Shown: in pieces, positions 26,951 through 38,610 of the stretch | How positions within the stretch are numbered: the first letter of the stretch is position 1 | Layout of the letters: every line of letters begins with the position of its first letter | From: Aphelocoma coerulescens | Taxonomy: Eukaryota; Chordata; Aves; Passeriformes; Corvidae | Direction of reading: 5' to 3' | Assembly: GCF_041296385.1 (NCBI RefSeq) | Contig: NC_091017.1 | Span: 10,968,001 to 11,032,000, forward strand | DNA: 64,000 nucleotides | The notes under the pieces: generated by a model | Told to the model about the DNA's origin: nothing | Databases searched by the model: none | Seen by the model: only the letters and a program-made list of their open reading frames with translations | Program-made: the position numbers and the translations under genes

Positions 26951-29900
26951 TCCAAAATAAAGGTACCCCCTATATATTATCCTCCAACTTGCAGAATCCA
27001 AGGGTGTCTCAGCATGATGGCAGGAGAATAGAGGCAGGCAAGGACAGCTCAACCCCAGTTGTCGGGCGGAAAGGGATGGGAACACTGCTGAAAGCATCTC
27101 AGGGAAGGCTGAGAGCCATGGGCTTTGACAGAGACAATCAGTAGCTTTCAAGAAGAGGGCTCTGAAGCTGGGTTACGACAAGAGAAGGTCACACAACAAA
27201 ACACCAGGAGCTAGCCCAGCAATTTTCCCTTTCATACTTGTGGGAGAACCACCCACACTTTGCCCCACACTACAGTGTACCATGTAAACTGGGCCACAGG
27301 CACTTTCAAGTACACAGCAGGGGAGAGAGGAAGGCAATGCCAAGGGTGATGTCAACCCATCTGAGAGAGCCCAGAGCTCTCAGAAACACAGCAGGTCTAC
27401 AGCCACCCAAGTAACAAAGAACAGTCAGGAAAGACGAATGACAGAGATGTTAATTTTTCTTCACTTTCATGCCCATTCTTAATTGAAGGTCACAATTCTC
27501 GCTAATTTCTGATGTTTTTCATTTTCATTTCACAAACATGGGATTACTAATATTAGGTAAATCCAGAGGCACTAAGCATTATTTTAATTCTAAGCCCTTA
27601 GAAAGTAATTTTCAATGCAAAGCATGTTACAAGGAATAGAAAGGAAAAGTAACTTACTCTACTAAAAATAGTGAGAGAGGGAGAAAAAAACAAATATCTC
27701 TTTGCAAGGGTTTGGATTCCTGCTGATAGGAAAGAATGAAGCATAAAAGGAGCTGTAAGATTTATCCCTTGCAAAAATTCTGGGCTGCAAAAACACTGAG
27801 AAGGGGGAAAAAGCAAATACAGGGCCTGTTTTTCCTTAATATTACAAATACTTTCATGTTCAACAACACACTCCGCTGTTCCATGATTTTGCACCAAAGC
27901 ATGGAAAGGATGTCTCTGCTTTTTCTATCAGAGAATATATCAGCCTCAACTGCTACACTGGTCAGCCACAAGGTGACATGTGACCAGCATTAGCATCCTG
28001 ATGTCACTGTGTCACCCATGAATGCATCTGATAACTGCTACTTGATAACAAAACCTGGAGCAGCACAATTTCACAGTGTAGATCTGTTTCCCCTGAGCAT
28101 TCCTAATGACTTCAGCAGGACCCATAAAGGAATGGACTCAGCACAAGTGAACATATAACACAAATATTGGAAGTCACAAAATACAGAAGATAAATTCAAA
28201 GTGTTGCACTATCTCTATTCATTGTAGAAAATATTAAAGCATAGTGTTAAAAACCAGCATAGGTTTGCCTGTTGACAAAAGTCTACAGGAAGCCTGCACT
28301 TTTTCAGGAAAACATTAATAGTAGCTGAAAAGTGAACCCCAGCCACATTTCTGCTTGTGGGTGTAAATGCTGCATCCTTGTGTTCTACTGAAGAGCAAAA
28401 TTCAAAGCATGCAGTCACTTAAAGAGAATTCTGGCTCCCATGTCCTTCTTCCTTTGAAGCTTTTGTCTGCAGGGGCATCAAAGGAGGCAACTTTTGTTGT
28501 TGTTCTTGTTGTGGCAGATGTAACAAATTCTGTTCTTCTGAAATATTCTAAAAGTTCACAAAAGGTCGTAACAGTATGGGTAAGAGCTGGATGGGAGGAG
28601 AACATCAGCCTATCTCACTGCAACTCCTGCAGATGAAGCAGGATAGGCTGTGGAGGGGACACGCTGTTGGTAATTTAACACTAAAAAGACTGGGATGGTC
28701 TCAAGTGTGGCTGAAGGATGAAGGAGTCTGTAGATATTTACAAGCTCTTAAGAAAGCACAGGTTTGGTGGAGACTGTACCAGAGGCCTTGAAACTGAGAC
28801 ATCCAGGGGAGCTTCAGAGATGCAAGGTTGCTTTATTTCTCTGCTGCAGCAGGAGCCCTTTGCCTGTTTTTGTGCCAGTTCACCGTGCTGCCACAGGAAC
28901 TGGAACATTTATATTCAGGCAAAGACCAGAATCTGACTTTTGTGTTGCTCTTATCTCTTATAGGGAAAAAAGGGCAAAAATTATTTTGCATCATTTTCAT
29001 GGAAGCTTTTCTAAGCTCAATGCGTTACACTAGAGCGCTAAAGAGTATCCTTTATTGCCAAAGCTGTAAGTTCAGGTGGTCAAATTTGAGAACATAACAA
29101 CAACACATGCCAGAGATCTAGTCTGATTTAATAAATTAATTAATCTAAATTAATAACATATTTATTTTCTTCATTTTTGTCAAATAAAACAATGCAGAAA
29201 AAGGCTGACTTCATACCTCTCTGCTAGGCTCTCTCTGTTAGACTCTTAGCTATAACATCTGATGGCAGGGATCTAAAGAGATATCTCTTAATAAATCTAA
29301 ATACATCTATATGTCTGATCATGACCTGCTTAGCTTGTTAACAGAGCCTGAATCATTCTATAAAGTGGTTTAAATAAGTAATTTTTGTTCATATAAGTGA
29401 AGCCTGTTAAATATCATGACAGGTTTTCTCCAAGGATTTGAAACTGACCCACATCTTACACACTAGACAAAGTCATCGTGCACCACTTTTAACAAGAGTC
29501 ACACTAATTGCCTGTGCAAGGCAAAACAAACAAGGATGTTTTAAAAACAAAACAAAACCAACAAAATAAAGAGAAAGAAAAGCAGACTACAGGCTCAGAC
29601 TTGAGGTGGAATCCAAGCTCTTGCTCTGATGATATTAAGTATTAAACCTCCAGGGCTGAGTAAAACCACAAATAGAAATGACCCTAACATCAGATATTAA
29701 AAACACTTTTAAAAAGCACCTTCCTTGAAAATATATTTATAACCCCAGCACAGGGGAACAGATTCCCTCCAATTTTTATGAGAAAAATGAAGCTGATGTC
29801 CATTAGGTTCTGCTAAAAAAAACACCCCATTCTAAGGATCAGTTTCTCCTGAAACATATTAGATCTTAATTTATTCAATCTATTCAATGCATGGCTTTTG

Positions 29901-31180
29901 CACTACTGGTCCCCTCCTGTTGTAGAAGTATGAATATTTTGGAGGGTGCTGAAAAGTAGATTAAAGCTCAGGAGGCAAACATGCAGCAGGGCCATTACCT
30001 TAATTCATGGGAGCTGCATCAATTCAAGTGAGAACTTCACCAGGACAGCCTGCACTGCATTAAACCTCCAGTGAAAATCTGCCACTCCTTTGAAGCCAAA
30101 GGCAGAAAGAAACTACTGAAAATCCAGAATTCTTCACATATGAAAGTACTAGGTTAGAAAAACATGCTAACTCCTGAGTTGGAAAATCACTCCTGTTTAA
30201 ATGGGTGGTTTTATAGACATATTAAACCAGAAAGCTGGTTTCCCTTCAAATACCTTCTTTCCTGCCTACCTTGTTTATTGCCATTTCCAGCAGATTCAGA
30301 TCATCCTAAATCCATACAGCACCCTGCAATTTCCCCTGGAGCTTCCCCATAAAGCAGGTCCTGAAAGCAGTTAAGAAGTCATAGGACACAGTGCAAGTCA
30401 CACAAGACTTTCCCCACCAATGATAACCTAACCTTAAAACAAGTCTGAGAGGGATTTCCCAGCTTCTTCACAGGAGGGAAAATCCCAGCCACTGCTGGAG
30501 TGAGTTCCATGTCAGCATCATCTAGCCTGGTTATTTCCACACATGACAACATTTTGTTTGAATTCCTGTCACCCTTGTGGCTTACAGGGACTGTTTACCA
30601 GCTGGATATATTGTCCTTGGGCCAGGTTTCAAAGTTTTGCCCTGAGAGTCATTTCCCTGAGTGGCTACACAGACCAGTAACAATCAGGAGAGAGAGCAGC
30701 AGCACAACAGCACAAGTTAGGAGAGCGATGAAAGGCTCATGGCAGGGAACAGAACTGTCCCTGATTGAGTGATGCAGATTTACAAGGATTCATACTTTGT
30801 TTCCGATTACCCGTGCTCTTGCTTCTTCTGCCCACTTCTGTATTTGTGGGGAAGAGAAGCTTGCTCCCTTGACTTTAGCATACTCCAGTTCTCTCTACTT
30901 GTCTTCATTTCATTTGAAGTCTCCAGCTCCCTCCCATGAGTTATCCCGTGCCCAGGAGGACATGGCAATCAGTGCACACTGGTACTACTGGAGGTGGTAG
31001 CCAGCTGATAGACATTGTCCTAGCCATGCATGTCCTCACTGGCCTCAAAACCCCCTTTTCTACTGCTTTTCAGGTGACAGGCTTCTTTGACAGAATGATT
31101 AAAACCACTAGAAAATACAGCTACTTCTCCTGCTTCAAACCGCTCTGGGGAAAGGCATCCCTTCCCATGATCGGGGCGTG
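26951..31180. other. Unique sequence, no gene recognised
   Basis: Several overlapping frames of 60-99 codons occur between 27600 and 29100, but none has a recognisable domain or sustained codon bias. It is slightly richer in GC near 27000-27400 and 30480-31180. No repeat was recognised with confidence. Confidence 0.5.
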
Positions 31181-31236
31181 GGAAATAGATGGTCTTTAAG
31201 GTCCCTCCCAAACCAAACCCTTCTGTGATTCTGTCC
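31181..31236 (+). repeat. CR1 LINE 3' end fragment (short)
   Basis: The sense CR1 tail: AGATGGTCTTTAAGGTCCCT, CCCAAACCAAACC, TTCTGTGATTCTGTCC. The terminal ATTCTRTG-type repeats mark the 3' end, so the element is in plus orientation. Confidence 0.88.
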
Positions 31237-34212
31237 TAAACAGATCCCACTGCTTGCAACCCAAGCAACTGATTACTAAAAAAACTTGCTTTGGAGTTGT
31301 GTCTGTACAAGGCAAATAAATGGTCACCAGAGTCAGGGGTGCAAATATGTGCATTTAGTGTGCTGTGTGAAAACTGTGCTACATGGCCCACCCCCCTGCT
31401 CCCCCCCCAAAAAAAACAAAAACAACAAAAAACCATACCTTTCATTTGCAGCTGAAGAAAGGAAAAGTAAAGGCAGAGCCTGATACTAAAAGATTAAGTA
31501 AGAAGAAGTGCTGGTTGCCTAGTTAAAAGAGAGTCCTCAAATGCAGTACATCAAGAGATTAGAATCTAAAGCATATTCTGTATTTGTGCCATGTAAATAA
31601 ATTTTCTGGCTGGGTATAGGTAGACTGTGATATTACTGTGCTTTCTGTATTCTAGTACCTTCTGTTCAGGAAGTGACAAAAAGACTGGATTTGATGGAGG
31701 GCACTGGAAGTGGAACAGTCTGTAATCCACACTGCTGAATCCCTCACTATCCGATTCACATCACAGCACTTTCTTTAAACAGAGATCATAAGAATAAAGC
31801 AAAGAAAGACAACTTTGTCATTTGAATTTCAAATGTGACACAGTGGGTGGCAGAAGTTCATAACACACATTTTACAGCACACTAATTGCATGACAAGCAC
31901 TTCGATGTCTTTTCAGAATTGTTTTTCCCCCTTGCACTTAACCCCCTTTCATTGCCTTCATGGGCGTCAGCATTTCTTCCAGATTTTTCTCTTTTTCCAT
32001 ATTTTATCAAATTAATATCCCCTCTTCCCTCCTTATCTCTTCCCCTCCTAATCCCTGGCTGCAGTTATCCACCCAAACAGTCTGTCAGATGGGTTTTTGT
32101 TTCTCCTCTCTGAGGCAAAGAAAGACTTTGTTTTCTTTGTTTTCTTGCTCTTCTTTCTCTGGCCATACAGACAATATTGAAAGCTAAAGCCATTGCATAG
32201 TTTAAAGGAGATCTCATACGAACAACTTCCAGATATATTTTCATGGATATTTCTTCTACCATTGCCTTAAAGTCATGTTATCCTTTCACTTTTCCAGCCT
32301 TTCACCAGGTATTTTAACTGTTTTTCCCTTTGAGTCAGAGCAGTTTTGTAGGCCACATGTAAACACTGAGTTGGGGAAAGAAAAGGGGATGTTATGACTG
32401 GGTGTGCATGCCTGAAGCCACTGCAGAATTAATCCAGACCCAGCAAACCAGACCCTGGTTTAAAAGCCACTGTTTCTCAAGCTGGGGAATGTTCAAGGAC
32501 TATTTTTAGTGTTTAAGTTTAATGCCACAACTGAAAGGACTTAAAAGAAAAAATACTTCTGAGAATCTAGAATCTTCATGCAAACAAGATCCTAATACAG
32601 TTCTCCATCAGCTTCCAGGGAGAAGCATGCTTGAATCCAGAAGTTCAGACACTTACCTACACATACACTCATCTGCTGCCTGTTAGCACTCACAATTTAA
32701 ATGCTTTTGTCACCGACAGCAGCAACTGAGTGCAGTACAAAAATATATTCTCTTTCACAATTAAAAGTAAGCCAGGATAGCTATAAACAGCAGCTTACAC
32801 TAGTTCCAATGCTGTTTTAATCACTTCAAACACCACTTCAATCTTCTTCATAAGACTGCCAATAGTCTGGAGCTACTCCAGATTTAGCAATTAAGAAGAG
32901 ACAAGCACTCTTTCAGAAAGAGAATTAGTCTGGCTTCCTGCTAGGAAACCAGAAAATCACCCAGTTCTTCTCTGAGTCACCACACATCACAGTGGAAGTC
33001 AGCCTTTGATTTTGCAACTCAAAGATGTTCAACATCAGTTTTCAGAAATTACCACATGCCCGTGTTGTGAATGAGGTGCCTCAACATGCCACAGATGTTT
33101 TGGTGAATGCAGGATGTGGACCAGTTAACTGCAAAGCCTCATGTACTGAGGGAAATCATAAGAAAAAACTTGAAATGAGGAAGTGACAAAAACTGAAGAA
33201 TATTCTTCTCCCACTTAGGCACACCCACACAGATTCATGACTGAATCTCAGAGGCACAAATTATTACTAATTTCAGAAGAAGAGGCAAAGGGGAACATGA
33301 CAGCTCAACAAAAGCCACAAGATACACTCCAATGTGCCCAGTCTCACCAGACAGCCTATTTCCCACCCCAAAACACACTGCAGCTTTATCCAGCAATGCT
33401 GCACCAGCCTGGCAAGATGCATCAACCTGGTTAATTGTGGAAAATAGCTTTACTGACACAGATAAAGCATATTTAAATACTGTAGAACAAACTGTGACTA
33501 CCATACCATGATTTAGGATGAAAAGGAGAAGAGATACCAACAGAAAATACCATGGTGTAATACTTTATGTAGCCATAATGTAATTATCCAAACTGAACTT
33601 AGTGTAAACATCAGAGTTAATAAACTTCCTACTGTGAAAAATACTAAGAAATATTTAGTGACAACAGGTGATTAGGACCATGGCTTAAGTCTCACATTGC
33701 AGTAGCTCAGAGGTCTTTGCTTCAAGATTGTTACCAAACACTGATGAAAACGGTTTTTAGCCACAAGCTCAAACAACTTTTTACTGATGTGCATTTTAAT
33801 GCTCATATAGCTGTCAAGGTGTTTTAGCACTTAAGTACCAGAACCACCATGGGATTAGGAGTCTGCATCTGTGTAATGCATCTATTACAAAGAGAAAACA
33901 ATTTTATGTAAAAATTCAGGACAACTGTCTTGACATAACCCTATGCCAACATTTTTGCATGTTACCCAGTCTTCAGGACAATAAACCGCTTTTTCTGCAA
34001 GAGCAGGAGCCATTTGCAGTGTCAGGTGAGTTGTCATGCTGACTCCAAGCTGCAAATTGCATTCAGGCCAAAGACTGCATTAGATTTAGAACTTTAAAAC
34101 CGTCTTCAGACTAGCTACTGTACTTTGTTCATTTCATTATCTGTTTGGAGTGATGCAAGAATTGCCCATGTGCCTTCTATGTATTACAGATATTACTATC
34201 TAAATTGTATTA
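31237..34212. other. Unique sequence, no gene recognised
   Basis: AT-rich sequence with frames of 101 codons or fewer and no recognisable domain. No RNA gene or repeat family was recognised. Confidence 0.55.
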
Positions 34213-34217
34213 CATAT

Positions 34218-35279
34218 TGTCGCGTTCCACTATGGGCAACTGCAAGGAGTTCTTTTAAAACTGATGGTCTAGGATGCAATTAAGTCAAACAAGACAATAT
34301 TGTATCTGAGAACCGTTTATTGGTAACAAAAAGGGAGTTGCCCTACTGAACAAGAGTAGAAAAGACAGAAAATGAGGAAGGAAAATGAAAAAGGATGGGG
34401 TAAGAGAGGGAGAGGGAGAGGAGACAGAAAAAGCATGTGTTACCACCAGAAGGTCGGGGAGTGCCATGAATGTCCAAGCAGCAGGGGGTGTATGCACGCT
34501 GCCTGCCGGGGAGCCTGCGCAGCTCTCGGAGAGGAGCAGCTCCACAGGCACAGCTCCCGTGTCGACAGGCAGCTGGACACGCGGTGAGGGGGTGGGCCCT
34601 CTGGCAAGAGGTGCAGTACCCTGGACAGGGATCGCGGCAGTGGGATTGGATCGATGAAGCAAGGTTAGAGGCAGGCAGGAACGCAGGGATGAAGTAGACA
34701 GGGTGTCAGACAGGAACACAGAGGCAGGACAGGCGGCAGCTGGGACAGGGGAAGGGGTGGCAGGACACAGGCTACATTCAAGGCTCGGAGGTCAGCCGGT
34801 GTCCCACCAAGCGCCCAGCAAGATGGAGGGCGAGTAAGTGAGGCCAGGGGAGGGCCAGCGAGGGCAGAAGAGCCAAAAAGCAGGCTGGACCCATGGAAAA
34901 AAGGACAGAAAAGAGGCTACAGCCAGGGTAAGAAGCTCGAAAGGTCCCAGAGCGTTTGACGCAGTTACTTTTATACCCCCTGGCTCCTCCCAAGTTCCGC
35001 CTGGTGACAGCAGACCATTGGCCCAGTCCAATGTCCCACTGCAGTCCATTGCAGACCTTTTGCCATCTGATTGGAGAAGCCCCTCTGGAGGCTACAGCGT
35101 CCTTGGTGGTCTCCTGCTGACTGCCTATTCCATGTGGGAAATGGTTGCCAGGCAAAGTCTCCCCAGAGACAAGGCTTTCTCCCATCTTCTAGTTGCCTCC
35201 TGGATGTGGCACATGTGCATCCTCCCCCACATGCCTCTGACAGTGTTGAGACAGATCAGAATTAAATTGGCTCCTCACA
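34218..35279 (-). mobile_element. Solo LTR, GC-rich family A, copy 2
   Basis: This 1062-bp relative of 16056-17027 has the same ends (TGTCGCGTTCC ... GGCTCCTCACA) and the same order of blocks: TTTATT on the plus strand near 34316, a purine-rich stretch at 34370-34430, a GC-rich U3 and GCCTCTGACA near the far end. Flanks are CATAT (34213-34217) and CATAC (35280-35284), a 5-bp TSD with one mismatch. If the ends are moved one base, ACATA is an exact 5-bp match on both sides. No viral genes adjoin it. Frames such as 34838-35302 inside it are not genes. Confidence 0.88.
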
Positions 35280-35284
35280 CATAC

Positions 35285-36635
35285 TCCAGAGGTTTTAAAT
35301 GAAGGCAGAAGTGTTCAAGCCACTCCAAGAAATTAATGAGAAGATATTTAAAATCACATATCCATCTTCCTGTGGAGAGCTGCCAAGAGAGGCACACACC
35401 AACAGCTGAGCAGCAGCCCTCCCACTCTCCTCAGCCCAGCAACACTTGGGGAAAGAGATAAATGCCAACAGCCTGGGCCTGCCCTCCCTTCCCAGTCAAC
35501 TGTGCACATTGTGCAGAAATCCTAAAAAGTTTTTGATCTTGTTCCAACACCCTTTCCCCCAGCCCCATGCAGGCAGACAAGCCAACCCAACCAATCTCCT
35601 GCATGCCTCTGCTAAGCCTCACAGGCCCTTTGTTGTGCTTCTGACTGTGTTGCCTGTAGCCTCGTGTTTTTACTTTGGAGACTTGCCTCATAACCGTCCT
35701 CTGTACAGTTTTAGTGCTTCATTAAAGGGTTTTCTTTGTCTTCAGTAAGTGTTTTTACAAATCCAAAATTGTATTTTTAAAAAGCATATTCCAAGTTTGC
35801 AAGTCAGCACAACCATGTGACACCTCATCCTTGATATCTACTGGAGCTGAAGGAAGAAAAAGATCTTCACACATTATCAGAATACTCTTCTCACTTCTAT
35901 TCTTTGTTTCTAAATCTATTTACTGAAAAAAACTTATAATGTTACAATGTCAGTTGTTTAGTGATACACCATCAAAAATCAAAATCATGTTTGCCCCAAA
36001 ATGTGGACATTTATATTCAGAAACATAAGGTTTTACAACAACTGATCTATGCGTGGGAGTAAGAAAGAATAATGCAAAAACTTGTATTTTAAACATTGAG
36101 TCTTTGTTTTACAGTTACTTTGTCTTTCAGGAGCTGATCTTAGCAGAATTGTCTCTGCACAACTTTGTTATCCAAAGCCACCTAAAACACAATGGAAACA
36201 AAGCAATTATGAATACATCTCTCCCACTCCTGCCCTCTGTTGTTGTTTTTTTGAACCAAATGGAGGAAAGGTGTGCATGCAAAATAGGGTCAAGTGCACT
36301 CACGCTTCAGAAAACTAGGGCTGAACATCTTCTATGTCACTGAGCACAAAAACAAGTTTCAGCCGTACACAATGCTCACTTCCTCTGTGTACAGAGTGTG
36401 CCTCACCTTAGTGAAGCTCAGCCATAACTGAGGTAATTGTCTCATCTCTGTATTCCAGCACTTTTTGTCAAGAGAATAAAAGAAGAATGTCACAGAACTG
36501 TAAGAACTGCAAGGGGCTCATCAGTATGATGGGATTTCCCTCAGAGTAACAAGTGGTTGTTCACCAGAGTAGTTAATGCATAAATGCTGACCTTACACCC
36601 AGGCTCTCACCCCAGACTGGCAGTGAAGCTGATGC
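35285..36635. other. Unique sequence, no gene recognised
   Basis: A 100-codon plus frame at 35446-35748 opposes an 86-codon minus frame over the same stretch, which argues against either being coding. No repeat was recognised. Confidence 0.5.
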
Positions 36636-36638
36636 CCA

Positions 36639-37195
36639 TGTGAAAAGTACATTTTATAGTGTCGGTTTTTGCAGATGTGTTGTGCACTGTAATGTTGGCT
36701 CTGTGAGAGTGGTTTTGTTGTTATGTGCATTTTTGTTGGTATGTGCATTTTAACGTTGGTTCTGTGGGAGTGGTTTTGTTGTTATGAGGGGAGGGTGTTG
36801 ACTTTCACTGGGGGTAAGATCTATTTTAACATAAACTTTGTATTGACATAGGGGGATTACTGTAATTGGATAACATCTAACCAATGAGGGAAACCTCTTG
36901 AACGTATGGAAAAGTAACAACTGCCCTACACCAAGACAACTGCACATGCTCTAAAAAGGTGGGACAGGGGAGGACTTACATTAATTAGTTCAAAAAAAGG
37001 TTTTAATATGAAAAATGCTTTATAAATATGTAATTAGCTGATGTAATACCTAGGGGTATATAAGGGGGGTTGCTACTGTTGACTGTGTGCCTCTGGCTGT
37101 GGCTATGCACCCAGTGTTGTTACCTTTGCCTTGTTGACTTTTGTCCCTTATTAAATCTTCCAAATTTTGATAAAGAGTGAGTTCTATTTCTCACA
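36639..37195 (+). mobile_element. Solo LTR with duplicated U3 motif
   Basis: A 557-bp element with short inverted ends TGTGA...TCACA. In plus order it has a U3 with a 35-bp direct repeat, a TATA box (GGGGTATATAAGG, about 37054-37066), a poly(A) signal variant ATTAAA (about 37150) and a short U5 ending TTCTCACA. The 4-mer CCAT lies at both edges (36636-36639, overlapping the first base, and 37196-37199), consistent with a 4-bp TSD as made by many class I (gammaretrovirus-like) elements. No internal viral sequence adjoins it. Confidence 0.68.
36691..36786. repeat. Direct repeat in LTR U3 (35-bp unit, 61-bp period)
   Basis: 36691-36725 and 36752-36786 match at 32 of 35 bases (core GTGGTTTTGTTGTTATG is identical). 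The spacer itself repeats TATGTGCATTT. Duplicated U3 blocks are often enhancer repeats in retroviral LTRs; that role is inferred here. Confidence 0.85.
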
Positions 37196-37199
37196 CCAT

Positions 37200-37568
37200 C
37201 TGTAAACACCCAGTGTTTATTAGCACAGTGTGGGACAACTCTTATTGTTATTATCCACTCTTATTGTTCCCTCTCAGGGGGAGATTCCTACACTTGAAAC
37301 TCAGTTTATAAATAAGCAGGGAAGGTACCAAACCTCCATCACAACCTCAGTGCTGCTCTGCACAGGGCTTTGATTACAATGGAGTGGAAGGATGGGGGCG
37401 GGGGGGGCTGGAAGCAAATTTTGGCGATTTGTGCTTATTAATACAGTGCCTTCTGCTGCTGCAGGTAATGCAGGTAAATCAGCTCACAGAGAATGCATGA
37501 ACTGATTGGGAATTAATACTTAAATATCTTTAAGAATTACACTTCTACCAAATCCTGTTTTAGAATAT
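37200..37568. other. Short unique stretch between LTRs
   Basis: It begins ATCTGTAAACACCC and includes a G-rich stretch GGGGGCGGGGGGGGCTGG near 37393-37410. No gene or known element was recognised. Confidence 0.5.
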
Positions 37569-37573
37569 GAAAT

Positions 37574-38122
37574 TGCCCTGGTTTGAAAGACAGGTGTCTG
37601 CAAGGAAGACAGGAACCTCCCTTGGGACCCTCTTCCCTCCAAATTATTGTAACTTTGAAATTACAGGGCTTTCAGGCAAAGATGTGGGGAATTACAGTTC
37701 TTTATCTATATACACACACACACACATATATATGTATGTATATATATGTAAAGACAAACAAACAACAACAACAGCAGCAGCAACAAACAGAAGCCAGTGG
37801 CAGCTTTCTCTCAGCCCTTTCCCCTTGGGTGCAGTTCTGCTCACAGCCGGCAGGGGCGATGGTGGCTCTCGGCCGGGGAGGGTGGCTGTGATGAGAGAGC
37901 AAGGGATGAGACCAGCCCCCACCCTCCAGCCAAAATTTTGCAGTGTCTTTGCCTTTCCCAATAGAAAGCCCCCCAGATAAGAGACTGCAGCCAGCTGCAC
38001 CCCTCCCCCCATCTTGGCCACATCCCTTGTCTCTCTTAAGTATCCATCATTCTGGTCTCTTAGGCAACAAATGGGGAAAAAATTCCCTAAGAGAAAGAAA
38101 AAAAAAATCCTAACTTCCAACA
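37574..38122 (+). mobile_element. Solo LTR, family C, copy 1 (plus orientation)
   Basis: A 549-bp element with ends TGCCCTGGTTTGAAAG ... CTTCCAACA. A perfect 5-bp TSD, GAAAT, lies at 37569-37573 and 38123-38127, which fixes both limits. It shares its first 250 bases or so with the element starting at 56855 and with the minus strand of 38611-39524, including GACAGGTGTCTGC, AACTTTGAAATTA, a TA/CA microsatellite, a CAACAA tract and CCTTTCCCCTTGGGTGCAGTT. Its first dinucleotides have drifted (TGCC for TGTC). The family resembles passerine ERV-L-type LTRs, but the name is inferred. Frames inside it are not genes. Confidence 0.9.
37711..37780. repeat. (CA)n/(TA)n and (CAA/CAG)n tracts within the LTR
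   Basis: A (CA)8 or so run passes into TATATATGTATG and then into CAACAACAACAGCAGCAGCAA. The other family C copies have a TA-rich and a CAACAA tract at the same place but of different length, so this is a family feature prone to slippage. Confidence 0.85.
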
Positions 38123-38127
38123 GAAAT

Positions 38128-38605
38128 ACACATTTATTTAAAAGCAATTTATTAAAATGACCGGGATTTGCTGATACACAAACTTGTGCAAAACCTTGGA
38201 AAACAGCCCCACCAAACTCAGACATTAAAATCATACAAAGTTTCCTGCACTGTAAAAGACATCTTTGTAAAGGAAGTCTCCTCCTGAGCCTGAGTTGGTT
38301 TGGGTTTTAATAAATTCAGGGGAGAAATAGGACAGAGATGCTAGGGAAATATTGACAAGATAGCACTTCAAGATACAGCAAAAGAAGCGATGGAGAAGAT
38401 GCAAAACCTGACATTTTGAGCATGCATATGAGAAGGCTGTTATGGGGAGGAAAATTTCCTATGTCTAAACTCTTCACATTCACATTTACCCAAGACTAAA
38501 ACAACCAATTCCAGGAACAAACCGGTGTGTTAATTCTAAGCATCCCTTAACAAAGAATAAGCATGAATGTGCTTATTCTTTGCGCAAAGGGCCACTGATA
38601 GCTTC
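38128..38605. other. Unique stretch between two opposed solo LTRs
   Basis: 478 bases with no gene. Near its right end, 38551-38563 and 38570-38582 form a perfect 13-bp inverted repeat with a 6-nt loop. Otherwise nothing was recognised. Confidence 0.55.
38551..38582. repeat. Perfect 13-bp hairpin
   Basis: The arms CAAAGAATAAGCA and TGCTTATTCTTTG are exact reverse complements around TGAATG. It ends 23 bases before the TSD of the next LTR. Function unknown. Confidence 0.9.
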
Positions 38606-38610
38606 ACCAT

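Noticed and set aside
16056..35279. A single provirus bounded by the two family A LTRs
   Set aside because: The 17 kb between holds no gag, pol or env sequence but does hold CR1 and other LTR copies, and the flanking target sequences differ.
34838..35302. 154-codon plus-strand frame and an overlapping 135-codon minus frame
   Set aside because: Both are in the second family A LTR and run past its end into unrelated sequence. They oppose each other and have no domain.
37692..38234. 180-codon minus frame and overlapping plus frame 37567-37980
   Set aside because: They overlap the family C LTR, its CA/TA and CAG tracts and flanking DNA; residue runs reflect the microsatellites.
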